DNA of 64,000 bases from Paenibacillus protaetiae (GCF_004135365.1 NZ_CP035492.1:62001-126000), one strand, 5' to 3'. Positions 6,703 to 16,210 are shown, numbered from the stretch's first letter. Notes: a model not told the origin generated them from the sequence alone. Made by a program: numbers and translations.

Positions 6703-9315
6703 ATGAGCGGAACCGCTGTTAAGGTGGGCTGGCTGAAGGAAGCGCCTTCCGTTCCGGCCGGAGTGACATGGGGCATTCCGTGGGGAGAAGGCGAACTGAA
6801 CCGGAACGAGGAGCTGGCACTGGCAGTGCCTGACGGAGGCACTGCGCCGGCTTTGCAAAGCTGGCCAACTGCATTCTGGCCGGACGGCAGCGTGAAATGG
6901 ACTGCGCATGCCGCTTCGTTTCCCGCTGCGGAAGCGGGGGGTTACGATGTCGTGAAAGGAAAGCAGGCGCCGGGAGGCGGCAAGCTTCTCGTGCAGGAGA
7001 CAGAAGAAGAAATAACGGTGGATACCGGAATGATAGCTTTTATTGTGCCGAAATACGGGGACCGGATCATATCAAGCATTTTGCGCGGCGGCAAGGAAAT
7101 ATGCGGCGGCGGCAGGCTGATCGCTATGAAGGAGACTTCGTTTGCTGCCTCCGGCTTCCGGACCATCAAGGAAGAAAACTTTCATTCCCGCCTGCAGGAA
7201 GTAAAGCTGGAGCAGGCCGGTCCGGTGCGGGCGGTCATTAAGCTGTCGGGCAAGCACCGGTCCGCTGCCGGCAGCGGAGAATGGCTGCCGTTTTCAATGC
7301 GGCTGTACGCCTACGCCGGACTGGAGACGATTCGTATCGTTTATACCTTCCACTATGACGGCGACCCGGACACCGATTTTGTGAAAGGGCTGGGCATCCG
7401 CTTTACGGTGCCCATGAGAGGGAAGGGGTACAACCGGCATATCCGATTCGCCGGCGACAGCGGTTATTTCAGCGAGGCGGCCAAATCGCTCCACACCCGC
7501 AGGACGAAAGGCCGTTATGAAGCGCAATACGAGCGGCAGCTGATGGGCGAGACGTTAACGGATGAGGAGATGAATGATCCGTATTTCCTGAATCTGCTTG
7601 ACGATTCCGCATCATGGAACAGCTTCAAGCTGGTTCAGTCTTCAGCGGACCATTACCGCATCATGAAGCAGACCAAGCCGGTCTGCAGCTGGGTCAAATC
7701 GGCGGAAGGCCGCAGAGCACGGGGGCTTGTGTATGCAGGAGGCGAAGGCGGCGGCCTGGCGATAACGATGCGTTCTTTTTGGCAAATGCATCCGTCCGGC
7801 TTTGAGGTCCGGAATCTGCTGCATGAGGAGGCGGAGCTGACTGTCTGGTTCTGGTCGCCGGATGCGCCGGCCATGGACATGCGCCATTACGACACGGAAA
7901 CGCATGTGGAATCCGCTTATGAAGGTGCGGAGGAAATGCGCGCAACGCCTTACGGCGTCGCCCATACAAGCGAGTTGACGCTCTGGTGCAAGGCGGCGAC
8001 GCCAAGCCCGGCGCAGCTGGACGCAATGGCCGGCTATAACGAATCGCCCGCGCAGCTTGTATGCGCCCCGGATTATTTTCACGCCAAGAAAGCGTTTGGC
8101 GTCTGGAGTTTGCCTGACCGGAGCGTCCCGGCCAAAGCGCAGTTGGAGGAACGGCTGGACGGCATTATATCGTTCTACCAGTCGGAGGTGGAGCAGCGCC
8201 GCTGGTACGGCTTTTGGGATTACGGCGATTTCATGCACAGCTATGATCCGGCGCGCCATGTGTGGAATTACGATCTCGGCGGCTGCGCCTGGCAAAATAC
8301 GGAGCTCGCGCCCAATATGTGGCTGTGGCTTATGTTTTTAAGGACGGGCCGGGAAGATATTTACCGCATGGCCGAGGCAATGACCAGGCATACAAGCGAA
8401 GTGGATGTTTATCATTTTGGCGAATATGCGGGGTTAGGCTCGCGCCATAACGTCGTTCACTGGGGATGCGGATGCAAGGAAGCCCGAATCGGCATGGCCG
8501 GGCTGCACCGGTATTTCTATTATTTGACGGCGGATGAGCGGATCGGCGACATGATGGACGAAGCGGCCGATTCGGATTATGCAACGGTCCGCCTGGACCC
8601 GATGCGGGCGTATTTTCCGAAAGACGAGCACCCGACGCATATTCGGGTCGGTCCGGATTGGGCGGCGTTCAGCTCCAACTGGATGACCTGCTGGGAACGG
8701 TACGAGGATCGGCATTACCTTCAGAAGCTGCAGACCGGAATCGAGTGTATTAAGCAGGCGAGGTTCGGGCTGATATCGGGGCCGACCTACGGATACGATC
8801 CGGCAACGGGCGTGCTGGCGCCTATGGGCGACGACAACTGGGGAAGGCATTTGGCGCTGTGCATGGGCGGACCGCAAGTGTGGATGGAGCTGTCCGGCAT
8901 GCTGAAGGATCCGCAGTGGGATGAGATGATGGCCGATTTCGGCGTTTTTTATAATTTGCCGCAAGAGGAGAAAGACCGGATCACCGGCGGAACGATCAGC
9001 GACCGGCATTTCGAGCATCCGGTGCTGACAACGGCGCTTGTCGCTTACGGGGCATGGTACAGGCAGGACCGTCGCACGGCTGACACCGCCTGGTCGATAT
9101 TGCTTGGCAGTCGGTTTGCGCATACCGATCTGCAGCGGCAGGCAGCCGGCGTATCCTACGTGAGGGAACTGAAGGAAATCGGCTGGATGAACACCAACGA
9201 AGCGTCGCAATGGTCGCTTAACGTGATCATTAGCCTCGCGCTTATCGGTGAGGCGCTGCCCGGACAATGGGCGGAGTGCGCTGCGGCAGGCGGAGAAAAC
9301 AGGAACTTACAATAG
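6703..9315 (+). CDS. YetA/PcRGLX-like exo-rhamnogalacturonan lyase (PL26-type)
   Basis: A protein of 870 residues without signal peptide, so cytoplasmic. Overall organisation resembles the YetA family, founded by a Penicillium exo-acting rhamnogalacturonan lyase: an N-terminal barrel-like domain with WPTAFWPDGSVKWTAH near residues 50-68, a beta-rich middle part, then a helical C-terminal toroid with WYGFWDYGDFMHSYDP near residue 500 and a YNLPQEEKDR stretch late in the protein. The predicted reaction is beta-elimination at rhamnogalacturonan oligomer ends, giving unsaturated products for the GH105 enzyme downstream. The ATG is chosen from AGGGAGG at 6688-6694, 8 bases upstream. The frame stays open further upstream, but that part overlaps the promoter. 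First gene of a three-gene operon. I recognise the family from overall sequence and am less sure of the exact catalytic residues. Confidence 0.85.
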   Translation: MSGTAVKVGWLKEAPSVPAGVTWGIPWGEGELNRNEELALAVPDGGTAPALQSWPTAFWPDGSVKWTAHAASFPAAEAGGYDVVKGKQAPGGGKLLVQETEEEITVDTGMIAFIVPKYGDRIISSILRGGKEICGGGRLIAMKETSFAASGFRTIKEENFHSRLQEVKLEQAGPVRAVIKLSGKHRSAAGSGEWLPFSMRLYAYAGLETIRIVYTFHYDGDPDTDFVKGLGIRFTVPMRGKGYNRHIRFAGDSGYFSEAAKSLHTRRTKGRYEAQYERQLMGETLTDEEMNDPYFLNLLDDSASWNSFKLVQSSADHYRIMKQTKPVCSWVKSAEGRRARGLVYAGGEGGGLAITMRSFWQMHPSGFEVRNLLHEEAELTVWFWSPDAPAMDMRHYDTETHVESAYEGAEEMRATPYGVAHTSELTLWCKAATPSPAQLDAMAGYNESPAQLVCAPDYFHAKKAFGVWSLPDRSVPAKAQLEERLDGIISFYQSEVEQRRWYGFWDYGDFMHSYDPARHVWNYDLGGCAWQNTELAPNMWLWLMFLRTGREDIYRMAEAMTRHTSEVDVYHFGEYAGLGSRHNVVHWGCGCKEARIGMAGLHRYFYYLTADERIGDMMDEAADSDYATVRLDPMRAYFPKDEHPTHIRVGPDWAAFSSNWMTCWERYEDRHYLQKLQTGIECIKQARFGLISGPTYGYDPATGVLAPMGDDNWGRHLALCMGGPQVWMELSGMLKDPQWDEMMADFGVFYNLPQEEKDRITGGTISDRHFEHPVLTTALVAYGAWYRQDRRTADTAWSILLGSRFAHTDLQRQAAGVSYVRELKEIGWMNTNEASQWSLNVIISLALIGEALPGQWAECAAAGGENRNLQ

Positions 9316-9339
9316 CGATAAACGAGGAGGGTGCACAAG

Positions 9340-10617
9340 ATGGCACAGCAACAGGAAACGATGGAAGTGTTCCGCATTGCGGATTTGGATATTAGCGCGG
9401 CGGGTCCCCGCTGCAAAATGCTGCTGGGCGACTTAAACGGTGACGGGCGGGCCGAGTTATTGATGGTGCATCCGGATGACCGGCAAGATGTCCGGTATAT
9501 TCCCCATCAGGTGCAGTGCCTGACGGCATATGATCTCGATGGCCATTTGTTATGGCAAACGGGGAAGCCAAGCGAGGAAGCGGGCAGCCAGGGCTCCGAT
9601 TATCCGGCGCAAATCTACGATTGGGACGGTGACGGCAAGCTCGAGGTGCTGTGCGTGATGGACAGCCGCTTCTGCGTGCTGGACGGCGCAAACGGCAAAG
9701 AGAAGATATCCTATGAGCTGCCTTCGCCTCATGCCCATGATTGTATCATTATCGCGAACTTGACCGGCGGGCCGCGCGCGTCGGACGTGATTTTGAAGGA
9801 CCGGTATCACCGGTTGTGGGCGATGGACAATCAATTCCGGCTGCTGTGGACATATGAGGGCAATCCGGGCCATTATCCATGGGTGTACGATTTGAACGGG
9901 GACGGCTTGGACGAGGTGATGGCCGGATACGATTTGCTGGACCATCAGGGGAACCGGTTATGGAGCTGCCGTGATCTGGAAGATCATGCCGATTGCATTT
10001 GGGTTGGCGATGTGAACGGCGACGGGCAGCCGGAGCTTGTCATCGGCGGCAGCGTTACCGTTATGTACGACCGGGAAGGCCGCGAGCTGTGGCGGCACTC
10101 CGGTTCGGTCGAGTCGCAGCATATCGCGCTCGGCCGCTTCCGGCCGGATTTGCCGGGGCTGCAGGTGGCCGGACTTGACCGGCTGGTGCGGGAGGACGAC
10201 GGTAAAGGGTTAAAAGGCAAAGATGCGTTGTTCCTGCTGGATTCGGAAGGAAACGAGCTGTGGAAGGAAAACCGCCAGACAAGCGGCTGGCTGACCATAG
10301 CGGAAACGATGCACCGCTGGCTGCCGGATTCCGGGCAAGATTATATTCTTGCCTACCGTCGGGGAGGCGGCGTTTATCCCTCGTTGTATGACGGGCATTT
10401 AAACGTTGTCGCGGAGTTCCGCCATGACGGTTATGCCGTTCATGCCGATCTGCTTGGCACAGGAACGGAGCAGGTAATTATTTACAATGATACGTCTGCG
10501 GCTGTATTTGCAAGCCGGCCGCTTGCGCTGAAGCCGGAAGGAAAAGCCGTACCGCTGGCGCAGCCGAAACGGCTGTACAGCTCCACCTTATATCCCGGCG
10601 GTGAATATGATAGCTAA
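9340..10617 (+). CDS. FG-GAP/VCBS-repeat beta-propeller protein, rhamnogalacturonan lyase-related
   Basis: A 425-residue protein with repeated calcium-binding loops of the D-x-[DN]-G-D-G type: DLNGDGRAEL, DWDGDGKLEV, DLNGDGLDEV and DVNGDGQPEL. The loops are separated by blade-like segments (LWQTGKP, LWTYEGN, LWSCRD, LWRHSG), indicating a multi-bladed propeller. PL11 rhamnogalacturonan lyases (YesW/YesX) use such a propeller, but they are usually around 600 residues and include further domains, so this is a shortened or divergent relative. No signal peptide is seen. The start is taken at ATG 9340, 9 bases after GAGGAGG; an upstream GTG abuts that site. It sits 24 bases after the YetA-like gene and 12 before the GH105 gene, which suggests a role in the same degradation. 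Catalytic activity is not established. Confidence 0.8.
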   Translation: MAQQQETMEVFRIADLDISAAGPRCKMLLGDLNGDGRAELLMVHPDDRQDVRYIPHQVQCLTAYDLDGHLLWQTGKPSEEAGSQGSDYPAQIYDWDGDGKLEVLCVMDSRFCVLDGANGKEKISYELPSPHAHDCIIIANLTGGPRASDVILKDRYHRLWAMDNQFRLLWTYEGNPGHYPWVYDLNGDGLDEVMAGYDLLDHQGNRLWSCRDLEDHADCIWVGDVNGDGQPELVIGGSVTVMYDREGRELWRHSGSVESQHIALGRFRPDLPGLQVAGLDRLVREDDGKGLKGKDALFLLDSEGNELWKENRQTSGWLTIAETMHRWLPDSGQDYILAYRRGGGVYPSLYDGHLNVVAEFRHDGYAVHADLLGTGTEQVIIYNDTSAAVFASRPLALKPEGKAVPLAQPKRLYSSTLYPGGEYDS

Positions 10618-10629
10618 GGAGGGACGGGC

Positions 10630-12870
10630 ATGCTGCCTTATTTTGACGCAAATGATTCCATTGCAAGGCGGACCGGCGGCAGTGACGAGCATGTGCTAGC
10701 CGCAATAGCCGGCCGTTTCGCCGGCGCGCATCCGAAGCTGCCGGTTGTTTACCGGCTGCATACGGAGCGGGGATTCCGCCGGGAGCAGGATTACCGGTAT
10801 GACATGGATTTGCAGGCGCTTTGGCCGGACATGGAGGACGGACAGGCGGTATACGTATGGGGCAAAATATGGTCCGATCAGGAAACGGTTATGCCGTTTT
10901 CGTTAAGCTGCTACGGGCCTACCAAAGTATTCGTGAACGGCAGCGCAGCATTCGCCTCCAATTTGAACGATGATGTATTTCCGGACCGGCGCGTTTATTT
11001 CCGTTCCCCGATCCGCAAAGGCTGGAACCACCTTGTGCTGGAATTTGTAAAAACCGGCACCGGCTGCGGCGGCAAGTTTGGAACCGGCAGCATTAAAGGA
11101 TTTCCGCTCCATGTGCTGGCGCCTTCCCCGGAGCTGTCCGGCATGGAGGGCTGGTGCTGCAGCGGGCCGCAGGCGGGCAAATGGCCGGAGGAGCAGCTGT
11201 TGTCCGCTTCTGTGGATGGGCTGGCGGATGCTGCAATATGGCATCCGCAATTGGCGGTCCGCCCCGAAGAGGCGGCATTTGGCCGGCTTGGCGCTCTATT
11301 TGCCGGAGCGGAGGCAGGGATGGCGGCTTATGCTTGGACAAAGCTGATGAACCGCCGCATCGACTCCGGTAAGGTAAGGCTGCAGGGCTCGCATGACGGC
11401 CCGTGTTCCCTATATTTGAACGGGGTACGGATCTATCAATCGGGCGCGGCAAGCGGTTCGTTTGTCGTAGAAGTGGACGGATTGCCTTTCGGCAGCAGCG
11501 ATTTGCTTGTGCAAACCGTTAAATCAGGAATAAAATGGGATTTGGAACTGGAGGTCGCCGCGCCAGCCCGCCAACAGGACATGAGGGACGAAGCAATCGC
11601 ATTAGTGGAACCTTATCCGGTGGAGGGTTTGCGGGAGCCATGGCTTTATTTAGGCCCGTTCCCGGCAGGCGAAGCGCCGGCGCCGGATGAACTGGGCCGG
11701 ATGGACCGGGTGTACGGAGAAGGGGAATACCGGACATTTTGGCGGGGCGGCCAGCCCGGCACTTGGGTCAGGCCGTATTTGGAAAATGCGATGTTCGGCA
11801 AATGGAACTATCCGCTTGGCGTAACCTTGTATGGCATAATGCGAACCGGGGAGCTGCTGGACGATCCGCATTACATCCATTATGCGGCCGAACATATTGA
11901 GCAATGTACCGCATTGCACGATTATTCGTTATGGGACGGGAACAAATTCGGGTCGCCCGGCACGAATCACCAGCTGTCGTTTATTGACAGCCTGGATGAT
12001 TGCGGTTCGTTTGGCGCCGTAATGCTGGAAGCGTGCAAACACCGGCCGCTTGAGGGGGCGGCGCAGGCAGCCGCGCATATCGCTTTGTACATTTCCCGCA
12101 AGCAGGACCGGCTGGAAGACGGGGCGCTGTACCGGGTGCGCGGCACAACGGATTTTATGGCGGATACGATGTGGTGCGACGATTTATATATGAGCACGCC
12201 TTTTTTATGCAAATATTATGAGCGCACCGGGGAAACCGCTTATTTGGACGATGCGGCGCAGCAGTTTCTGCTGTACCGGAAAAGGCTGTTTATGCCGGAG
12301 CACCAAATTATGCATCATGTATACGATTTGAAGTTCGGCAAGCCAAACGGGGTTGCATGGGGCAGAGGGAACGGCTGGGTGTTGTTTTCGCTGACCGAGC
12401 TGCTGGCCGTTATGCCGCATACGCACCGGCTGTATCCGCCGATACTCGCTTTTTTCCGCGAGCTGTGTGAAGGGTATTTGCGGCTGCAGGGCGCAAACGG
12501 ATTGTGGCATCAAGTGCTGACCGATCCGGAATCGTATGAGGAAGCGTCGTGCACCTCGATGTTTGTTTACGCGTTTGCAAGGGGCGTCCGTTTCGGCTGG
12601 CTGGAGGAGCCGGAGCCTTATGCGGCGGCGGTGCTGCGCGGCTGGGAAGGTTTGAAAGCTCACTGCATCGACAAACATGGCAATGTGTATGGCGTTTGCC
12701 GGGGCTCCGGCTACTCTTATTCCCGTTATTATTACAAGGACGAGCTGACATGGCAGCTGAACGATACGCACGGCATCGGCATCGTGCTGCTGGCAGGAAC
12801 GGAAACGATCCGGCTCCGTCAGCATATCAATGCGCAAAAGTCTCCGCAAGCCGGCCTCGCCGCCAACTAA
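10630..12870 (+). CDS. GH105/GH88-type unsaturated glycuronyl hydrolase with long N-terminal extension
   Basis: A 746-residue cytoplasmic protein. The C-terminal half, from about residue 385, matches YteR/YesR-type unsaturated rhamnogalacturonyl hydrolases: KWNYPLGVTLYGIMRTG, DTMWCDDLYMSTPFL near 510, WGRGNGWVLFSL near 577, and a late DGLWHQ-like ANGLWHQVLTDP. These enzymes hydrate the 4,5-unsaturated uronic acid and release rhamnose. The first 370 or so residues are an additional beta-rich region, with sequences such as GPTKVFVNG and WNHLVLEFVKTGTG that look like jelly-roll carbohydrate-binding modules. Typical GH105 enzymes are about 370 residues, so the extension is unusual. The ATG follows AAGGAGGGACGGGC. 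It is the last gene of the operon and ends before a strong bidirectional terminator. Confidence 0.88.
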   Translation: MLPYFDANDSIARRTGGSDEHVLAAIAGRFAGAHPKLPVVYRLHTERGFRREQDYRYDMDLQALWPDMEDGQAVYVWGKIWSDQETVMPFSLSCYGPTKVFVNGSAAFASNLNDDVFPDRRVYFRSPIRKGWNHLVLEFVKTGTGCGGKFGTGSIKGFPLHVLAPSPELSGMEGWCCSGPQAGKWPEEQLLSASVDGLADAAIWHPQLAVRPEEAAFGRLGALFAGAEAGMAAYAWTKLMNRRIDSGKVRLQGSHDGPCSLYLNGVRIYQSGAASGSFVVEVDGLPFGSSDLLVQTVKSGIKWDLELEVAAPARQQDMRDEAIALVEPYPVEGLREPWLYLGPFPAGEAPAPDELGRMDRVYGEGEYRTFWRGGQPGTWVRPYLENAMFGKWNYPLGVTLYGIMRTGELLDDPHYIHYAAEHIEQCTALHDYSLWDGNKFGSPGTNHQLSFIDSLDDCGSFGAVMLEACKHRPLEGAAQAAAHIALYISRKQDRLEDGALYRVRGTTDFMADTMWCDDLYMSTPFLCKYYERTGETAYLDDAAQQFLLYRKRLFMPEHQIMHHVYDLKFGKPNGVAWGRGNGWVLFSLTELLAVMPHTHRLYPPILAFFRELCEGYLRLQGANGLWHQVLTDPESYEEASCTSMFVYAFARGVRFGWLEEPEPYAAAVLRGWEGLKAHCIDKHGNVYGVCRGSGYSYSRYYYKDELTWQLNDTHGIGIVLLAGTETIRLRQHINAQKSPQAGLAAN

Positions 12871-12880
12871 ACCTCAACTA

Positions 12881-12921
12881 ATTCCGGAAAAGGGCTGAGA
12901 TGATAAGCCCTTTTCCGGAAT
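12881..12921. terminator. Bidirectional terminator between convergent operons
   Basis: A perfect 16-base stem (ATTCCGGAAAAGGGCT / AGCCCTTTTCCGGAAT) with a 9-base loop lies between the GH105 gene and the minus-strand permease gene. The T-rich part is inside the stem and no long T run follows. Confidence 0.75.
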
Positions 12922-12948
12922 CCTGTAAATACGATTGAGCTTTGAGGG

Positions 12949-13794
12949 CTATTTGACCGCCCCGGCTGTAATGCCGTTTGCGATTTGGCGCTGAAAAAAT
13001 ATATACATAACGAGAACCGGTATGATCGTAATGAGCAAAGCGGCAAACAGCGGTCCCCATTCGGTCCGGTATTGCATCTCCGCCTGCATAACGCCGATCT
13101 CGACCGGCAGCGTATATTGGGCCGGATCGTTCACGAGAATCGTCCCCATAATATATTCGTTCCAAATGTTCAGCACGTTGACAATTGCTACCGTAATGAG
13201 GCCGGGCTGGGACAAAGGCAGCATCACTCGGAAAAACGTGCCGAAATGCGAAGCGCCGTCAACAACGGCCGCTTCCTCCAAATCTTTTGGCAGCGACCTG
13301 AAAAAACCGACAAGCACAAAGATGCCAAAGGCCAGTACGCTTGATGTGTATACAAAGATCAATCCGATCTTGGTATTGATCAAATGAAGCGAATTCATCA
13401 GGAAAAACAGCGGAATAAGCGCCAGCACAAAGGGAACCATCATGGACGCGATATAGAGCAGGTATAACGCATTGCTTCCTTTAAATTTGTAGCGGGCCAG
13501 CACATAAGCGGTAGAGGCGGAGAGCAGCAAGCCAAGCAGGACGGAGCCGGCTGTTACGATAATCGAATTCAAAAAATAGCTGCTGAAGCTGTATTTTTCC
13601 CAAACATAAGAAAAGTTGGACCATAACAGCGGAACATCGGGCAGCGCCCAAGGCGCTTTCGATAAAAATTGCTGGTTGTTTTTCAAAGCGTCCAATAACG
13701 TCCAGAGCAGCGGATACAGGACGGACACGGCCCAAATGAGAAGAATCGCATAGAAAATGATTTTGACTGCAGGATGTTTAATTGGCGATTGCAT
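12949..13794 (-). CDS. MalG-type carbohydrate ABC transporter permease
   Basis: A 281-residue membrane protein with about six hydrophobic segments and the EAA loop EEAAVVDGASHFGTFF followed by VMLPLSQPGL. The C-terminus (FFQRQIANGITAGAVK) is typical of MalG/LacG-type subunits. Third gene of a minus-strand operon: binding protein, MalF-type, MalG-type. Only 12 bases separate it from the upstream permease, and its ATG follows a G-rich ribosome binding site. No ATPase gene is present, so a shared MsmX-type ATPase is expected. The divergent xylanase suggests beta-xylo-oligosaccharides as substrate, but this is inference. Confidence 0.9.
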   Translation of the reverse strand: MQSPIKHPAVKIIFYAILLIWAVSVLYPLLWTLLDALKNNQQFLSKAPWALPDVPLLWSNFSYVWEKYSFSSYFLNSIIVTAGSVLLGLLLSASTAYVLARYKFKGSNALYLLYIASMMVPFVLALIPLFFLMNSLHLINTKIGLIFVYTSSVLAFGIFVLVGFFRSLPKDLEEAAVVDGASHFGTFFRVMLPLSQPGLITVAIVNVLNIWNEYIMGTILVNDPAQYTLPVEIGVMQAEMQYRTEWGPLFAALLITIIPVLVMYIFFQRQIANGITAGAVK

Positions 13795-13806
13795 GGTCTG
13801 TCCCCC

Positions 13807-14709
13807 CTAAATCATCTCGATCGTTTCTTGTCGCATAATGCGCTGCAGTACGATGGTGGTGATTAGCGACAGCACCAATATTAATACGCCGATGGCCGCG
13901 CCGAAGCCAAAATGATATTGCCGGAACGCCATTTGATACAGATAGGAGCCCATAACCTGGGTAGAGTTATCCGGTCCGCCTTCTGTCATCAGCCACACGA
14001 TGACGAATGACCCGTTCAGCGTTGTCATCATAATGTTCAGAATGGACACTTTCATCTGCTCCCAAATTAGCGGCAGCGTAATGCTCCGGAATTGTCTCCA
14101 CTGCCCGGCGCCTTCCATATCCGCCGCTTCGAAATACGAAGACGGGATATTTTGGATGGCGGCAATAAGCAAAATCATATAAAAACCGATGCCGGCCCAT
14201 ATCGCCGGGGGCAGCAGCATCCAGATCGTATGCGACGGAAATCCGAGCCAGGCAATCGTCACCTGTTCCTTTGTAAAAAGCGACAGGAAGCCGTTCAGAA
14301 AGCCGATTTGCGGATTATAAATAAAATTCCACAATACGCCGACGACAACAACGGATATGACGTTCGGGATAAAAAAGATGGATCGGAAAAATCCGGCGAG
14401 CTTGAAGTTGAACCGGGTTAACGCAACGGCAAAAAAAGTAGCCAGCAGCATAATGCCGACGATTTTGCCGGCGACCAGAAAATAGTCGTTCCCGATAGCT
14501 CTCCAAACGATAGGGTCTTTAAACATATCCACGAAATTATCGAAGCCGATGAATGTTTTGTGCTGTGCCATGCCGGACCAGTCAAACAGCGAATAATAAA
14601 GCGCTTGAACAACCGGCCAAATCGTAAACAAGCAAAAAAACAGCAATGTAGGCAACGTAAAGGCGGCTATAAATATGTTTCGGCTAAAAGAGGCGGTCCC
14701 TCGTTTCAT
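13807..14709 (-). CDS. MalF-type carbohydrate ABC transporter permease
   Basis: A 300-residue permease with hydrophobic segments beginning near residues 12-35 (FIAAFTLPTLLFFCLFTIWPVV) and the EAA loop FEAADMEGAGQWRQF followed by SITLPLIW. YYSLFDWSG and FIGFDNF near the N-terminus are characteristic of MalF/UgpA-type subunits. It pairs with the MalG-type permease just downstream. The ATG follows GAAAGGACGG. A nested hairpin separates it from the upstream binding-protein gene, an arrangement often associated with higher expression of the binding protein than of the permeases. Confidence 0.92.
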   Translation of the reverse strand: MKRGTASFSRNIFIAAFTLPTLLFFCLFTIWPVVQALYYSLFDWSGMAQHKTFIGFDNFVDMFKDPIVWRAIGNDYFLVAGKIVGIMLLATFFAVALTRFNFKLAGFFRSIFFIPNVISVVVVGVLWNFIYNPQIGFLNGFLSLFTKEQVTIAWLGFPSHTIWMLLPPAIWAGIGFYMILLIAAIQNIPSSYFEAADMEGAGQWRQFRSITLPLIWEQMKVSILNIMMTTLNGSFVIVWLMTEGGPDNSTQVMGSYLYQMAFRQYHFGFGAAIGVLILVLSLITTIVLQRIMRQETIEMI

Positions 14710-14734
14710 GGCGATACCGTCCTTTCTGTAAATG

Positions 14735-14778
14735 GGCGGAGGCAGAGCGGACTGCCAGCGTCCGCTTCTTCCTCCGCC
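14735..14778 (-). promoter_or_regulatory. Intercistronic nested hairpin between binding-protein and permease genes
   Basis: In the minus-strand transcript GGCGGAGG (14771-14778) pairs with CCTCCGCC (14735-14742), and inside this AGCGGAC pairs with GTCCGCT. No T run follows on the minus strand. It is therefore more likely an RNA-stabilising or partial attenuating structure than a full terminator, giving excess binding protein over permeases. The role is inferred from malE-malF-like precedents. Confidence 0.55.
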
Positions 14779-14818
14779 TTTTTGGCTGTGGCGATCCCTG
14801 TTTCATGATTTCGCTGTT

Positions 14819-16210
14819 TTATTTGGCTACTTTTTTCACGGCGTCCGTTACGCGTTTGACCCATTCCTCCGGCGTAATTTTACTGATCGTCAATGCATCC
14901 GTTGCATCCTGCATCGCTTTGTCAACGTCGGCGCTGAACGTAATCGTCGGGATGACGACCGTGTCCGGCGAGGTCAAATATTTTGCTGCGTCCTTCACAA
15001 AGCTTGGCGCATTCGAATTGCTGATGTCGCCTTTAATGTTGGAAGGAGCACCGCTAAGCTCTGCCCATTGCGACGCTTGCGCCGCGGAGAAAATAAATTG
15101 CAGGAACGCTTTGGCTGCATCTTTGTTTTTCGCATTTTTCGCGATTGCAACCGTTGCGGTTGACGTATTGGCTACAACTTTGCCGCCCGGTTTTTGCGTT
15201 ATGGACGGAATGAAGCCGAATTGGAAGCCGGACGGCACGTCTTTGGCCATTTCATTAGGCAGCCAGAGGCCGTTTGGAATAAAGGCGTCTTTGTGCTGCA
15301 GGAACATCATTTGCGAGTCGGTATGGTTGATTTGGATCGACGCTTTGTCGATAAAGCCTTTGTCGCGCAGCTCCACGATTTGATTAAGCGCAGCCAGCAC
15401 GGCCGGGCTTTCATACGCTTCGACTTTGTTGGCGGCCATATCCTGCAGAATCGTATAATCGTCGTTGTTATTCGATACGATCGCCGGATACAGGAATGCA
15501 CCGTTAATGTAATAAGGATATTTGCCGGTATGGATAAACGGTGTAACGCCGTCGGCGCTAATTTTGGAGCTTATATCCAGGAATGACTGGAAGTCGGTTG
15601 GTTCCGTCCAGCCTTTTTGCTGGAACAGCGCTTTATCCCAGAAAATGCCCCACGAGTTCAGCACAAGCGGAATGTTGTAAATTTTGCCGTCGTATTGCTG
15701 CGGCTGCTGGGCAAGCAGATCCAGAATCGGCGAACCGTCAATGTTTTTGGCTGTTTTGATCCAGTCCGTCAAATCTTCCAGCTGGCCGTCTTCGACCATT
15801 TGGCGGTCGTTCAGCTCAGGGCCGTCGATGTACACGAAATCCGGCGGGTTGCCGGCAATCCAGCGCGGTTTATTTTGCTCGTTAATTTTTGGACCGGCGG
15901 AAACTTTAATTTTGAGGTCAGGATTGGCGGCTTGAAAGTCATCAACCACTTTTTTCCACCATGCGTCGCCATATCCTCCAACAAAGTATTGGATTTCAAA
16001 ATCGCCTGTCAGCTTTGTAGCCGTTGCGTCCGGAGTCGCGCTGGCGTCGGCTGAAGGGGCTGCTGATGCTTCAGCAGATGCCGAAGGCGACGGCGATGGT
16101 TCGCTGCTCGAGCCGCTGTTGTTCGAGCCGTTGTTGGAACCGCAGGCAGAGAGGAAGACGGAGACGAGCAGTATGGCGATTCCCAGCGAAGTCCATTTTT
16201 TAAATCGCAT
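14819..16210 (-). CDS. Extracellular sugar-binding lipoprotein (family 1 solute-binding protein)
   Basis: Substrate-binding component of the MalF/MalG-type importer, 463 residues. The signal peptide ends in a lipobox LSAC at about residue 23, followed by an Asn/Ser/Pro/Ala-rich linker to about residue 67. The mature domain begins with the typical beta strand DFEIQYFVGG and includes PDFVYIDGPELNDRQMV and YNIPLVLNSWGIFWDKALFQQKG, which match family 1 sugar-binding proteins. The ATG follows AAAGGAGGG at a good distance. First gene of the three-gene importer operon. A hairpin at 14735-14778 separates it from the permeases. Substrate unknown; the divergently encoded GH10 xylanase makes xylo-oligosaccharides a reasonable guess. 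Confidence 0.92.
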   Translation of the reverse strand: MRFKKWTSLGIAILLVSVFLSACGSNNGSNNSGSSSEPSPSPSASAEASAAPSADASATPDATATKLTGDFEIQYFVGGYGDAWWKKVVDDFQAANPDLKIKVSAGPKINEQNKPRWIAGNPPDFVYIDGPELNDRQMVEDGQLEDLTDWIKTAKNIDGSPILDLLAQQPQQYDGKIYNIPLVLNSWGIFWDKALFQQKGWTEPTDFQSFLDISSKISADGVTPFIHTGKYPYYINGAFLYPAIVSNNNDDYTILQDMAANKVEAYESPAVLAALNQIVELRDKGFIDKASIQINHTDSQMMFLQHKDAFIPNGLWLPNEMAKDVPSGFQFGFIPSITQKPGGKVVANTSTATVAIAKNAKNKDAAKAFLQFIFSAAQASQWAELSGAPSNIKGDISNSNAPSFVKDAAKYLTSPDTVVIPTITFSADVDKAMQDATDALTISKITPEEWVKRVTDAVKKVAK

